A DNA stretch of 39,610 nt from Oscillospiraceae bacterium (GCA_015067715.1 SVLY01000020.1:1-39610), one strand, 5' to 3'; shown: positions 15,432 through 23,915, counted from the stretch's first letter. Numbers and translations: made by a program. Notes: generated by a model not told the origin, from the sequence alone.

Positions 15432-17621
15432 TTATTTCAGGCCCTGGAAGATGAGCTCTTCGAGATCGCCCAGGGTAACGTCGCCGTCGGCGCCGGTCTC
15501 GGTGAGGAGGCCGTTGTAGCGGCCGATCCAGTAGGGCATATTGAGGTTGTAGGAATCGCTGAGTCCGGGCTGGTAACGGGCCATACGGCCGCCGCCGCAG
15601 GCGTAAACGCTGCTGCCGGTGCTTCCGCGCTCGTCAAGGGGAAGGGCGCAGGGGGTGTTTTTGTCGTACCAGAGAGTGTGATCCTCGGGCCAGAACTCGG
15701 CCTCGTCCTGGGAGGGGAGCTCGTTGAGCAGGTACACGCCGGGACGGGTACGGTTGTCGATGAAGGGCTCTCTAAGGTTGACGGGGAAGCGGGTGAGCTG
15801 CCATGCAAGCATTTCGGCGCAGGTGCGGCCAAAGGCGTCACGCTGTTCTTCCTCGGGGTTCAGAAGCTGCCACACGAGGCACCACTCAACGTCCCGGGAG
15901 TGAGCCAGGAATTTCCACCAGGTGGCGGCGCCGGAACGGTATTTCTCCAGAAGGAGGGGGTCGGTCTCAAGCTGGCCGAGGGTGTAATACGCCAGAGCGG
16001 CCATGCGGATGTCGGAGTAGTTTGCCGTGGCGACAACGGCGCGGAAGGTCTCCTCTTCGGAGAGGGGGCGTCCGGCCTCTTCGGCGGCGGCACGGGCGTA
16101 GCGGTCGTAGTATTCGGAGAGGAGGTCGGCGTAGCGGTAGGGCTCCTCAAGGGCCAGCATGCGGTAGACCTTTTCCCACTTTTCGTCCCCGGTGACGTGG
16201 TAGGCGACCTTGTAGCACTGGAGAAGAATGGCGGTACCAAGGGGAGCGTCGCAGATGCCGTAGCTTCCGCGGTTCATGTAGTAGGAGCGGTTCATTCTCG
16301 CCCAGGAGGTGGGCTGGCCGCCGCAGTCGGTGTGGCAGAAGTCGTTGTCCAGAAGATGCTGGGCGTGGCGGGCGGCGATAACGGAGATGATCTCGGCAAG
16401 CTCGGGATCCTCGGGGCCGAGAATGTCGTATGCCAGGTGCCAGAGGGCGTAGTGACCCACGAGCTCGTCGTTGGAGGTGTCGCACTTGTAGAAGATATCG
16501 TCGTCGTCATAGCCCTCGTTGGTGTAAAGGGCGCGGAGTCTGTCGGGAATGGGCATGGAGCTGTCCACGGAGTGGAGGGGAGGAATATCGTCTCCCTTCC
16601 AGGTGGTGGAGGGAATGCGGACGGAGACCAGCTTGCCCTCGGGGTTTCTCTTTTTTCTCATGAAGACGCCGTCGTCAAAGTGCGGGGTATCCTCCGGAAT
16701 GTTTACGTGGTAGCTTCTGGCGATATAGCCTTCGATATTGCGGAAGACGATCTCGGGCATTGCGGCGCTTTCTGCCCAGTCGGAGGGGACGGCGGGGGAG
16801 GGCTCGTAATCCACAAAACCCACCGGGCCGTTGGCAGGCACGCCGAAGTCGGGATTGCCGCCCTCTTTGAGGTAGGCCTTGCTGGACTTGTTGTTGCCCG
16901 GGTGGTTGTAGCGGATAACGGCGGGAACCGTGCCCTTCCAGCCGGGGATATAGGCCAGTAACAGACAGGCCTCGGTCCAGAGCACCGCAAGCTCACGGGC
17001 CCGGGCTATCTCCTCGGCAGAGGCCTTGCCCTCGTCGCGGAGCACGGCGTAGCGGCAGAGGTCGCCAAGGGCAAACAGGGAGGTCCAGAGACCGTCGTTG
17101 TCGGACCATTCGCCGCGGAAGGTCTTCTTTTCCTCGTCCCACATGCCGCCGGAAAGCATGCCGCGGCGGCTCAGGTACTTGTAGTTCAGTTCGCTGTTGA
17201 GATCGGTCTTGTGCTTGACGGACATGGAGCGCATTGCGATATGGGAAAGGCCGGTCTCGGTGAGAGCCCAGACGCCGTTGTCGCCGTCGGAGCAGGCGGA
17301 GATGACCTTGTTATCCCGGAGATATGCGGTAGCGCGGAAGCACTGGAGCCGGTCGAGGGGCTCGGCGGCGTTTTCGTCGATGAGCCAAAGGCCTTCGTTT
17401 GTGCCCAGCCAGAGCTTTTCACCGTCCTTAAAGGAGCAGGTGACGTTTTCGGCGGAGATGAATTCGGGGAGCTTTGCAACGTCGCAATCGGTAAGGGGAG
17501 CGGGTCGGAGGGAAGCGAGCTCGGCTTCCTTTTCGGGGTTTTCGCCCAGAGGCCAGACAAATGCCAGTCTTTGCAGAGTGTTGCGGACGGGTGCGGCCTG
17601 TCCGCAGTAGTTTCTTTTCAT
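15432..17621 (-). CDS. Uncharacterised propeller-motif plus alpha/alpha-toroid-like protein
   Basis: 729 residues, cytosolic (no signal peptide). Residues about 60-130 carry two propeller-type repeats, LWLGTNEGLWLID (70-82) and NGVWALTETGLSHI (115-128), similar to Reg_prop repeats. From about 150 to 600 the sequence is helix-rich with Trp-containing helices (GLWTSLFALGDLCRYAVL, VGHYALWHLAYDI, ATWWKFLAHSRD), reminiscent of an (alpha/alpha)6 toroid used by many glycosidases and lyases. I do not recognise a specific family. The start is an ATG with AAAGGAG 10 bases upstream, and a promoter lies at 17664-17693. Its position among GH106-like and GH28-like genes suggests a carbohydrate role, which is inference only. 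Confidence 0.7.
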   Translation of the reverse strand: MKRNYCGQAAPVRNTLQRLAFVWPLGENPEKEAELASLRPAPLTDCDVAKLPEFISAENVTCSFKDGEKLWLGTNEGLWLIDENAAEPLDRLQCFRATAYLRDNKVISACSDGDNGVWALTETGLSHIAMRSMSVKHKTDLNSELNYKYLSRRGMLSGGMWDEEKKTFRGEWSDNDGLWTSLFALGDLCRYAVLRDEGKASAEEIARARELAVLWTEACLLLAYIPGWKGTVPAVIRYNHPGNNKSSKAYLKEGGNPDFGVPANGPVGFVDYEPSPAVPSDWAESAAMPEIVFRNIEGYIARSYHVNIPEDTPHFDDGVFMRKKRNPEGKLVSVRIPSTTWKGDDIPPLHSVDSSMPIPDRLRALYTNEGYDDDDIFYKCDTSNDELVGHYALWHLAYDILGPEDPELAEIISVIAARHAQHLLDNDFCHTDCGGQPTSWARMNRSYYMNRGSYGICDAPLGTAILLQCYKVAYHVTGDEKWEKVYRMLALEEPYRYADLLSEYYDRYARAAAEEAGRPLSEEETFRAVVATANYSDIRMAALAYYTLGQLETDPLLLEKYRSGAATWWKFLAHSRDVEWCLVWQLLNPEEEQRDAFGRTCAEMLAWQLTRFPVNLREPFIDNRTRPGVYLLNELPSQDEAEFWPEDHTLWYDKNTPCALPLDERGSTGSSVYACGGGRMARYQPGLSDSYNLNMPYWIGRYNGLLTETGADGDVTLGDLEELIFQGLK

Positions 17622-17663
17622 GGGTGGTAAGCTCCTTTCGTTTGCGTGTTTTTTACTGGCTCA

Positions 17664-17693
17664 AGTATAACATTTTTCACAGGGAGTTGTCAA
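17664..17693 (-). promoter_or_regulatory. Promoter for the toroid-like protein gene
   Basis: On the minus strand, a perfect TTGACA (17693-17688) and TATACT (17669-17664) are spaced by 18 bases. Confidence 0.65.
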
Positions 17694-17726
17694 TGAAGTG
17701 AGGTGATAATTACGTGGAATAATTAC

Positions 17727-17755
17727 TTGTATATCCGGCGAAAAAATGGTATCAT
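17727..17755 (+). promoter_or_regulatory. Promoter for ybaK and the LOG gene
   Basis: TTGTAT (17727-17732) and TATCAT (17750-17755) with 17-base spacing, 15 bases before the ATG at 17771. The 5' leader is therefore short, leaving room mainly for the AGGGGG ribosome binding site. Confidence 0.6.
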
Positions 17756-17770
17756 ATTGTTAGGGGGAAA

Positions 17771-18286
17771 ATGCCCCGAAATCAGTTTGAGATCCGATCG
17801 GTGGAGGATATGGTCAAGACCAACGCAATGCGCCTGCTGGAACAGGCGGGGATAGAATACAGAGTGTGTGAATACGAATATGACGAGAACGATCTTAACG
17901 GAATGCACGCCGCAGAAAAGACAGGTATGCCCCCGGATCAGGTGTTTAAGACACTTGTGGTGAGGGGTGCGAAAAAGGGGCTCTTCGTGTTTTGCATTCC
18001 CGTTTCAGCGGAGCTGGATCTGAAAAAAGCCGCCCGTGCCGCAGGGGACAAAAACGTTGAGATGATCCACGTTAAGGAGCTTTTGCCCCTTACGGGATAT
18101 ATCCGGGGCGGTTGCTCGCCCATCGGCATGAAAAAGCCCTATCCTGTATGCCTTGACGAGAGCGCCGTGCTCTATCCGGAGATAGGCATAAGCGCCGGAG
18201 AGCGGGGAGTTCAGCTGGTGCTCTCTCCGGAAGCTCTGGCAGACTATCTGGGCGCAAAGCTTGAAGATATCACCGCCGTGAAATAA
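17771..18286 (+). CDS. ybaK: Cys-tRNA(Pro)/aminoacyl-tRNA deacylase, YbaK/EbsC type
   Basis: Trans-editing enzyme that hydrolyses mischarged Cys-tRNA(Pro). 171 residues of the YbaK fold: KTNAMRLLEQAGI near the start, VFKTLVVRGAKKG with the conserved Lys near residue 59, and the substrate-site loop GYIRGGCSPIGMKKPYP (113-129), where GGxSP(I/L)G is diagnostic. AGGGGG precedes the ATG. It is followed after 23 bases by the LOG-family gene, so the two probably share one mRNA. Confidence 0.92.
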   Translation: MPRNQFEIRSVEDMVKTNAMRLLEQAGIEYRVCEYEYDENDLNGMHAAEKTGMPPDQVFKTLVVRGAKKGLFVFCIPVSAELDLKKAARAAGDKNVEMIHVKELLPLTGYIRGGCSPIGMKKPYPVCLDESAVLYPEIGISAGERGVQLVLSPEALADYLGAKLEDITAVK

Positions 18287-18309
18287 ATGACCCAAGGAGG
18301 AAAATATAT

Positions 18310-18858
18310 ATGAAGATATGTGTTTACGGTGCCGCAAGCAACGATATCGACGGCAGATATATCTCTGCCGGAGAAGAGCTGGGACGGCTTATTGCCCGGG
18401 GCGGTCACACCCTTGTTTTCGGAGGGGGAAAAACCGGGCTTATGGGCGCCTGTGCCAGAGGCGTTCTTGAGGAAAAGGGCGAGCTTATCGGCATTGCACC
18501 GAAATTCTTCGACAATCCCGGCGTGCTCTGCAAAGACTGCACGGAGTTTTTCTTTACGGATACCATGCGCGAGCGCAAACAGCTTATGGAGGATCTTGCG
18601 GACGCATTCGTTGTTACTCCCGGCGGTATTGGCACTTACGAGGAGTTTGTTGAGATACTCACCCTAAAGCAGCTCGGCCGCCACAATAAGCCCATAGCAA
18701 TGCTGAACACCCTTGGCTATTACGACCCCATGAACGACCTTATGGTCCACACTGCTGAAAATGGATTTATGAGCGAAAGCTGCCTTGGGCAGTACGCAAT
18801 ACTGGATTCGCCTGAGGCGGTCATGGCCTTTGTTTTGGAGTCTGCCAGGGGCGAATAA
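18310..18858 (+). CDS. LOG-family (TIGR00730) Rossmann-fold nucleoside-monophosphate phosphoribohydrolase
   Basis: Predicted enzyme that splits nucleoside 5'-monophosphates (cytokinin riboside monophosphate in plants and some bacteria) into base and ribose 5-phosphate. 182 residues, usual length. It has the N-terminal Rossmann motif, GGGKTGLMGA near 38-47, the conserved arginine region DTMRERKQ, and the diagnostic PGGIGTYEE (102-110). An AAGGAGG site precedes the ATG. It is co-transcribed with ybaK. In bacteria the physiological substrate is often uncertain, possibly nucleotide salvage or repair. Confidence 0.88.
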   Translation: MKICVYGAASNDIDGRYISAGEELGRLIARGGHTLVFGGGKTGLMGACARGVLEEKGELIGIAPKFFDNPGVLCKDCTEFFFTDTMRERKQLMEDLADAFVVTPGGIGTYEEFVEILTLKQLGRHNKPIAMLNTLGYYDPMNDLMVHTAENGFMSESCLGQYAILDSPEAVMAFVLESARGE

Positions 18859-18910
18859 TGCGGTAATGAAAAAAACGGCGGAGCGCATTGTCGGTTTTTA
18901 CAAAAAAGTC

Positions 18911-18939
18911 TTGACAACTGCCTTCGTATATGGTATTAT
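18911..18939 (+). promoter_or_regulatory. Strong promoter for the small membrane protein
   Basis: A perfect TTGACA (18911-18916) and TATTAT (18934-18939) with 17-base spacing. Confidence 0.8.
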
Positions 18940-18983
18940 TTCGTTGTATGATACTGTGAACAGTTTCAAGGAGGATTTTGAAT

Positions 18984-19484
18984 ATGTCAAACAACGGCGC
19001 ATCGGCAAAAGCAATGGAAGTTTATCACAACATCATCAAGAGAGAGCGTCTCTCCGGTCTGCTTTGGGTCGTTTGGGCTGTGCTCACCCTCGGCGGCGGT
19101 ATTGTCTGGAAGGTTCTCTTCAAGTCCGGCATTGCGGAGTATCAGGCCGCATTTGAAGCTGCCATGGTCGAAGGCGGCCGTACCTGGGCTCAGCATGCTG
19201 CCACCATCAATTTCATCTCCGGCGCTCTGATCTTTGTCGGCGCTCTGGCTCTTATCATGGGCATTTTCCGTCTTGCCTATGCATGGGATATGAAGCGTGA
19301 CCCCGTCGGCATCTACAGCCACTACCAGATGCGTCTCAAGGGTCGTATCGCATTCCTTATCCTGGGTTTCGGCGGCGGCACTGCCATTGCTGTCTACGAC
19401 ATTCTCACCAGAAAGTACGTCTGCGAGAACAGAGAAGCTCTTATCGAAGTTGTTAACGCCCACCTTGAAAAGGCTGAGGCCTGA
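18984..19484 (+). CDS. Small membrane protein of unknown function, three predicted helices
   Basis: 166 residues. Hydrophobic segments lie at about 22-46 (LSGLLWVVWAVLTLGGGI), 71-94 (INFISGALIFVGALALIMG) and 121-141 (RIAFLILGFGGGTAIAVY). The N-terminal 20 residues and C-terminal 25 are charged. No family is recognised. The frame starts at a TTG (18978), but AAGGAGG at 18968-18974 fits the ATG at 18984 (9 bases). It is a monocistronic unit with a strong promoter and a clear terminator, which suggests substantial constitutive expression. Confidence 0.75.
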   Translation: MSNNGASAKAMEVYHNIIKRERLSGLLWVVWAVLTLGGGIVWKVLFKSGIAEYQAAFEAAMVEGGRTWAQHAATINFISGALIFVGALALIMGIFRLAYAWDMKRDPVGIYSHYQMRLKGRIAFLILGFGGGTAIAVYDILTRKYVCENREALIEVVNAHLEKAEA

Positions 19485-19504
19485 GTTAGCTTACATAACA
19501 AACC

Positions 19505-19540
19505 AAAACCTCTGAAGGATATCCTTCAGAGGTTTTTTTG
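19505..19540. terminator. Bidirectional palindromic terminator
   Basis: AAAACCTCTGAAGGAT (19505-19520) pairs with its exact complement (19521-19536), then T residues. It can serve both the membrane protein and the convergent TIM-barrel/MBL fusion gene. Confidence 0.85.
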
Positions 19541-19542
19541 TG

Positions 19543-21222
19543 CTACAGCCTGTATTTTTTGAACAGGCGAATATCCTCCGTCTCCGTTTGGGGCATCCGG
19601 GTGAGAAGCCCGACGGCGGCTTTTCCGCTGTGGTCGTAGCGCCACATGTCGGTAACGGAGCGGGTATGCTCCATGAGATGACCCAAAAACACCCTTTGGG
19701 GTCGGAAAAAGGCGACGTAGTCGCAAAACTCCGCATAGGCTTCCTCCGGTGTGGCCAGCGCCATGCCGCGGCCGAGCCAGAGATTTGCAAACATCGCGTC
19801 CGGAGAGACGACATCGGGCATTTTGTGGACGCCGTAGTCCCGGACGTCCCCGGGGAAGAAAAGCTCTTTTCCCCCGGCGGAGATAAGGTACATTACCGAG
19901 TCCACCCCGGAGCCGTCATGGCCGAAGTGGCAGCCCTCAAAGGCGGAGACCTTTATTCCGGGAAGCTCGAGGGTCTCCCCGGGGGCGATAAAGATCAGCT
20001 TTTCCCGGGAAATGCCGGAGTCGGCAAGAAGCTTTTGGGATATATTTGTGCCCACCACCCATTTGCAGGGGAGCTCGCCCATGAGACGGATAAGCCCGGT
20101 GTCAAAATGGTCGTCGTGGTCGTGGGTTATGAACACGTAGTCCGTAAGGGAGAGCAGACGTGCCATTTGGGGTGCGCAGGCCGATCTTGCGGCTTTTGAA
20201 CGTATTGCGGGGTCAAGGGCGAATTTTACACCGCCAAGGCTGAAAACGTAGCCCGAGGGGCATACAGGCCAAAAGGCGTTTTCGCCCGAAGCGGAATATT
20301 CATCCGTCACTCTTGAAAGTCCGTCCGGGTAGGCGGCGTCTGCGGCGCGGGCGTAGGCGAGCTTATCCCTTTCGGAAAAGGGGCAGACTTTGCTCCCTGC
20401 GGCTTTGATGGCCGTTACGGAATCCCGCAGGGCGATGACGGAAGACCTGTCCGGAAAACGGGGGAAGTCCAGCTCAAGATCGTATATCCCTTTGTAGCCT
20501 GCGGAGAAAAGCGCGTTTACATAGGTATCAAGGGGCAGGTTCGTGTCCGGGGCGAAGGGGAAATGAGTGCCTCCGGGGCCAAGGGCGTGGATATGGGTGT
20601 GGGTGACGCGGCTGAGAAATTCCGGACACGGAATCTGGGTGAGGGAGGCCGTGTTGCTGAAATAGTGACCGAAGTCAAAGCAAATGCCCACAAGCTCAGG
20701 GTCGGTGCCGGAGACCATGGCAAGAACGCCTTCCGGGGTGATGGAGGGGTCTCCGTTCTTTTTGTCCCGGTTGAGCTCAAGGGATAGCCGGAAGCCGAGC
20801 TCTTTGGCCTCGGCGCTCCAGAGGCGAAGGAGCTGGTTTGTTTTTTCTGCGGCATTTTCGGGCGAGGAAGGGTCGGTATAGGCGTGGAGAGTTATCTGAA
20901 GGGGAGGCAGGCTACGGCGTTGTCTTTGGCGCAAATAGGGCAGAAGAGCGGAATAGCCCTCTGAAAAAGGCCGTACCGTTTCCGGAAGTGAGCCGTGGAC
21001 GGTGACGGAAAAGCCGGCTTTTTCCAGCTTTTCGGTGCAGGCGAGAACGTCAGCCTCCTCTGCCGACGGAGAGACCGTGCGGAGCTCAACGCTTTGCACG
21101 CCGAGTCCGGAGAGAAAACGGAGCAGGGCTTCTATGCCGCCGTATTCGGAAAGGATACGGCATTGCTTTTCGTTAAACCTGTGGGGCAGGAACAGATCCG
21201 GGGAAAGAGAAACGCCAAACAC
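19543..21222 (-). CDS. TIM-barrel (sugar isomerase/epimerase-like) fused to UlaG-like metallo-beta-lactamase fold
   Basis: 559 residues. The N-terminal half (about 1-275) resembles an AP-endonuclease-2-type TIM barrel used by sugar-phosphate isomerases/epimerases: a conserved Glu in LSLELN, FDFGHY, the metal-ligand-like HTHIHALG near 208-215, and a C-terminal YDLELDF. The C-terminal half (about 320-559) is an MBL-fold hydrolase with the HxHxDH motif THDHDDH (residues 366-372), then FFPGD and LGHLME; UlaG-like lactonases are a plausible relative. The frame reaches a TTG at 21285, but that TTG sits in the promoter (-35 TTGAAC); GGAGGTGA followed by GTG at 21222 is the real start. It is divergent from a GH28-like gene, so both halves may act on sugar acids or lactones. 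Confidence 0.8.
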   Translation of the reverse strand: MFGVSLSPDLFLPHRFNEKQCRILSEYGGIEALLRFLSGLGVQSVELRTVSPSAEEADVLACTEKLEKAGFSVTVHGSLPETVRPFSEGYSALLPYLRQRQRRSLPPLQITLHAYTDPSSPENAAEKTNQLLRLWSAEAKELGFRLSLELNRDKKNGDPSITPEGVLAMVSGTDPELVGICFDFGHYFSNTASLTQIPCPEFLSRVTHTHIHALGPGGTHFPFAPDTNLPLDTYVNALFSAGYKGIYDLELDFPRFPDRSSVIALRDSVTAIKAAGSKVCPFSERDKLAYARAADAAYPDGLSRVTDEYSASGENAFWPVCPSGYVFSLGGVKFALDPAIRSKAARSACAPQMARLLSLTDYVFITHDHDDHFDTGLIRLMGELPCKWVVGTNISQKLLADSGISREKLIFIAPGETLELPGIKVSAFEGCHFGHDGSGVDSVMYLISAGGKELFFPGDVRDYGVHKMPDVVSPDAMFANLWLGRGMALATPEEAYAEFCDYVAFFRPQRVFLGHLMEHTRSVTDMWRYDHSGKAAVGLLTRMPQTETEDIRLFKKYRL

Positions 21223-21256
21223 GGGGAAGATCACCTCCGGGAAGATTCGTGTTTTT

Positions 21257-21285
21257 AGTATACCACCTATGAAAGCCCGGTTCAA
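21257..21285 (-). promoter_or_regulatory. Promoter for the TIM-barrel/MBL fusion gene
   Basis: On the minus strand, TTGAAC (21285-21280) and TATACT (21262-21257) are spaced by 17 bases, upstream of GGAGGTGA and the GTG start at 21222. It is only 20 bases from the divergent -35 box at 21306. Confidence 0.8.
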
Positions 21286-21305
21286 GAGAATAGCGGAAAA
21301 AAGTC

Positions 21306-21334
21306 TTGACCGTTAGCTGTGAGAAGGGTATAAT
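21306..21334 (+). promoter_or_regulatory. Promoter for the GH28-like gene
   Basis: TTGACC (21306-21311) and a perfect TATAAT (21329-21334) with 17-base spacing, back to back with the minus-strand promoter at 21257-21285. Confidence 0.8.
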
Positions 21335-21367
21335 TGAAACGTAATCGTTTTTGAGGAGGTCACGCTC

Positions 21368-22882
21368 TTGAAGGATAACTGTGTGAGAATATATCCCTTT
21401 GCGCCGGGGGAGGAAGAATACCGTCTTCTCCGTGTCTTTGCAGAAGATAAGGCTGTGCCGCTGTACTGCGCAAGGGTTTCAAAATACCCCATAAACCGCC
21501 GCTGGCCGGGGTACCAGCGCTCTAAGGATCAGACGGAGATCGCTTGCTTTGCCCTTCTTGGGGCAGACGGCCCCTTTGAAATGAGGGTTCAGACGGAAAA
21601 GGAGATAAAGTCCGTCGCCGTCCGTCCGTTAAGGCACGGTATTGTTCCGAAGGTTGAAAACGGGGAGATACGCTTTACTCTTCCCGGAGCCGGAGCTTAT
21701 ACCGTTGAGATCAACGGCCACCACGAGGCGCTTCACGTCTTTGTGGACGAGGGGACGGAAAAGCTTGTTCCCCCGAAAGAAAACGTGATCTATTTTGGCC
21801 CGGGTCACCACGACGTGGGGCTTATTGAGCTTAAAAGCGGCGATACTCTGTTTATCGACGAGGGTGCCGTGGTCTATTCCCGGGTCGTTGCCGTGGACGC
21901 GGAGAATATCACCGTTATGGGTCACGGCATTCTGGACGGAAGCCGCAACGTTGAGAAGATACTTCGCCCCGTTGGGGAAAAGGAGCTTGCCGAGCGGAAA
22001 AAGGGCTTTGCGGTGAGCAATGCCCTGCGTGAGCACACGGTATGGCTTGAATACTGCCGTAACGTTAAGATAAGCGGCATCACCATGCGCGATTCCCTTG
22101 TTTACAATATCCGCCCGGCCTGCTGTGTGGGGCTGGAGATAGACGGCATTAAGCTTATCGGCAACTGGCGCTACAACTCCGACGGCATCGATATGCACAA
22201 CTGCCGGGACGTTGTTATCCGCAACTGCTTTGTTCGCACCTACGACGATTCCATATGCGTCAAGGGCTTTGACTATACTCAGGACGAGGGGGACATGGCT
22301 CACAACGGCGTGCTTTACGATGACTTCCGCAACGTGCTGGTGGAAAAATGCGTTATCTGGTGCGACTGGGGAAGAGCTCTTGAGATAGGCGCGGAGACCA
22401 AAGCCCGGGAGATTTGCGACGTTACCTTCCGGGACTGCGATATTATCCGGGACGTGGGCGGCGTTGCCCTTGACGTTCAGAACGTAGACTATGCCGACGT
22501 TCACCATATCACCTTCGAGGACATACGCGTTGAGTACGACGAGGTCTGTCAGCCGCCGAAACTTCAGATCACGGAAGAAGACAGCTTTGAGGACGTGACT
22601 GAAGGAGACTATATGCCGGATCTGATGGGCGTTCACGTTATTTATATCGAAGAGTATTCCGGAAACGGAACAAAGCGGGGCAAAAACCGGTTTATCACCT
22701 ATAAAAACATCCGCGTCACAGCGCCCAAAATGCCGGGATCGCATTTCAGAGGCTTTGACGCGGACAGCAGAAGCGAGAATATTACCGTGGACGGGCTTTG
22801 GCTCAACGGCGAGAGAATAACAGACCGCAGAGATGCAAGGCTTGAGGCAAACGAATTCTGCGGAGAGATAAGCTTTTATTAA
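21368..22882 (+). CDS. GH28-like right-handed beta-helix glycosidase
   Basis: 504 residues. An N-terminal beta-rich domain (about 1-150) precedes a parallel beta-helix (about 165-470) with the polygalacturonase-type repeat NSDGIDMHNCRDVVIRNC (around 269-286) followed by RTYDDSICVKG, where the paired Asp residues correspond to the catalytic acids of GH28. Repeated xNVxIxG/F turns mark helix coils. No signal peptide, so it should be intracellular and act on short imported oligosaccharides such as oligogalacturonides or rhamnogalacturonides; the substrate is not proven. The start is TTG at 21368 behind GAGGAGG at good spacing. The 3' end overlaps the convergent PPTase by 4 bases. Confidence 0.85.
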   Translation: MKDNCVRIYPFAPGEEEYRLLRVFAEDKAVPLYCARVSKYPINRRWPGYQRSKDQTEIACFALLGADGPFEMRVQTEKEIKSVAVRPLRHGIVPKVENGEIRFTLPGAGAYTVEINGHHEALHVFVDEGTEKLVPPKENVIYFGPGHHDVGLIELKSGDTLFIDEGAVVYSRVVAVDAENITVMGHGILDGSRNVEKILRPVGEKELAERKKGFAVSNALREHTVWLEYCRNVKISGITMRDSLVYNIRPACCVGLEIDGIKLIGNWRYNSDGIDMHNCRDVVIRNCFVRTYDDSICVKGFDYTQDEGDMAHNGVLYDDFRNVLVEKCVIWCDWGRALEIGAETKAREICDVTFRDCDIIRDVGGVALDVQNVDYADVHHITFEDIRVEYDEVCQPPKLQITEEDSFEDVTEGDYMPDLMGVHVIYIEEYSGNGTKRGKNRFITYKNIRVTAPKMPGSHFRGFDADSRSENITVDGLWLNGERITDRRDARLEANEFCGEISFY

Positions 22883-23514
22883 CGCTCAGGCAAAAGCCCG
22901 GAAAGCTTTTCCGGGGTGAGAAGCTCGGTCTCGGTGGAGACAAGGGGAGCTTCCGTTGCGATGGAAATGCAAAGGCCGAAGAGCTCAAGCTTTGTGAGAT
23001 ATGCAAGTGGTGCGCCGGAGGGGGCGCTGACGAGCTCTCCGGAGGTGGTGAAGGACGAAAGTCCCTGGGAAAGCCCCCGTCCGGTGAGTTTGACGTAGCT
23101 CTCTTTTTCGACCCATTTCCATATGGGAGAGGGACAGATCTCGCCGGGGGCAAGCAGACGTCGGAGAACCCCGGGAGAGACCTTTCGGTCTGCGGGTTCG
23201 GCGTCCAGACCCAGCTCGCAGTGCGCCACGGCGCAAAGGGCAAACCCGTCGCAATGGGTGAGACTGAAATAAGGCGGAGAAACGGAGAACGCAGGTTTTC
23301 CCGTTTCTCCGCTTTTGTATTCCGGGGGGATGGGCAGCCCAAGCTCGGCACAGGCGGCGGCAAGGCAGAGCTCTGCCCCAAGGGAGAGCTTTTTTTCGCT
23401 TTCGGCTCTGAGCCGGGCGATTTTTTCTTTTCTGCCCTCAGACAGAAGGGGCAGAAAATCGGGGTCACAGAGAGAGAGCTTTTCTGTGGGGACAATAAAG
23501 AGCTTTGCGGTCAT
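22879..23514 (-). CDS. Sfp-type 4'-phosphopantetheinyl transferase
   Basis: Transfers phosphopantetheine from CoA to a carrier-domain serine. 211 residues, typical for the compact Sfp-like group. It has FSLTHC with His87, GLDAE at 102-106 (Mg-binding Asp104 and Glu106) and WVEKESYVK at 134-142 (Glu138 and Lys142), the canonical triad. The frame is open farther upstream, but the ATG at 23514 overlaps the stop of the LRAT-like gene (ATGA), which makes it the best start by coupling. It is the last gene of the operon whose first gene carries a fused carrier domain, its obvious target. Confidence 0.9.
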   Translation of the reverse strand: MTAKLFIVPTEKLSLCDPDFLPLLSEGRKEKIARLRAESEKKLSLGAELCLAAACAELGLPIPPEYKSGETGKPAFSVSPPYFSLTHCDGFALCAVAHCELGLDAEPADRKVSPGVLRRLLAPGEICPSPIWKWVEKESYVKLTGRGLSQGLSSFTTSGELVSAPSGAPLAYLTKLELFGLCISIATEAPLVSTETELLTPEKLSGLLPER

Positions 23515-23915
23515 GGCTTCAAGCACCCGAAAAAGCCCCGATGCTTTTCCTTTGGGCCCTCGCTGTTGCCCCAGAAACAGCGGTTTGCAAAGTGGAGGCA
23601 GTTGTTGTTTATAACGTCGTAGCCCTTTTGTCCGATGGCGGCCTTTGCGGCGGCGATGCAGTCCTTTGCGCTGAGCGCATAGGCGCGCTCGGCGCGGGTG
23701 AGCTCCATGCATTCCACGAAGCCTCCGCCGGAAAAGGCAGAAAGGTCGGTCTCGTGGACTGTGGCAGAAGCGGGATCGTCAAACCCGTCGCCGGAGGGGG
23801 ATGCAAAATGGATGAGCCGGCCCGGGGCGATGCAGATGCCGTAGTGAAAATATCTGCCCCGGTTTACCCGAACCATTTCCCCGGGAGAGGGCATTTTTAC
23901 TGTCCAGGATGGCAT
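23511..23915 (-). CDS. LRAT-like (NlpC/P60 superfamily) thiol acyltransferase
   Basis: 134 residues resembling the lecithin:retinol acyltransferase (LRAT/NC) domain, a circularly permuted papain-like thiol fold. The His motif YFHYGICI (His24), a second conserved His (IHFASP, His36), and the NNNCLHFANRC block with Cys106 match the catalytic His-His-Cys arrangement; NCxHFA is the LRAT hallmark. Such enzymes form a thioester with an acyl group and pass it to an amine or hydroxyl acceptor. AAAGGAGG precedes the ATG. It lies between the tandem PlsC gene and the PPTase, so a carrier-bound acyl group is a natural substrate, but this is inference. Confidence 0.82.
   Translation of the reverse strand: MPSWTVKMPSPGEMVRVNRGRYFHYGICIAPGRLIHFASPSGDGFDDPASATVHETDLSAFSGGGFVECMELTRAERAYALSAKDCIAAAKAAIGQKGYDVINNNCLHFANRCFWGNSEGPKEKHRGFFGCLKP

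Noticed and set aside
15678-16961. A 427-codon plus-strand frame over the toroid-like gene.
   Set aside because: Gly/Val-rich translation typical of a reverse-complement shadow, with no ribosome binding site.
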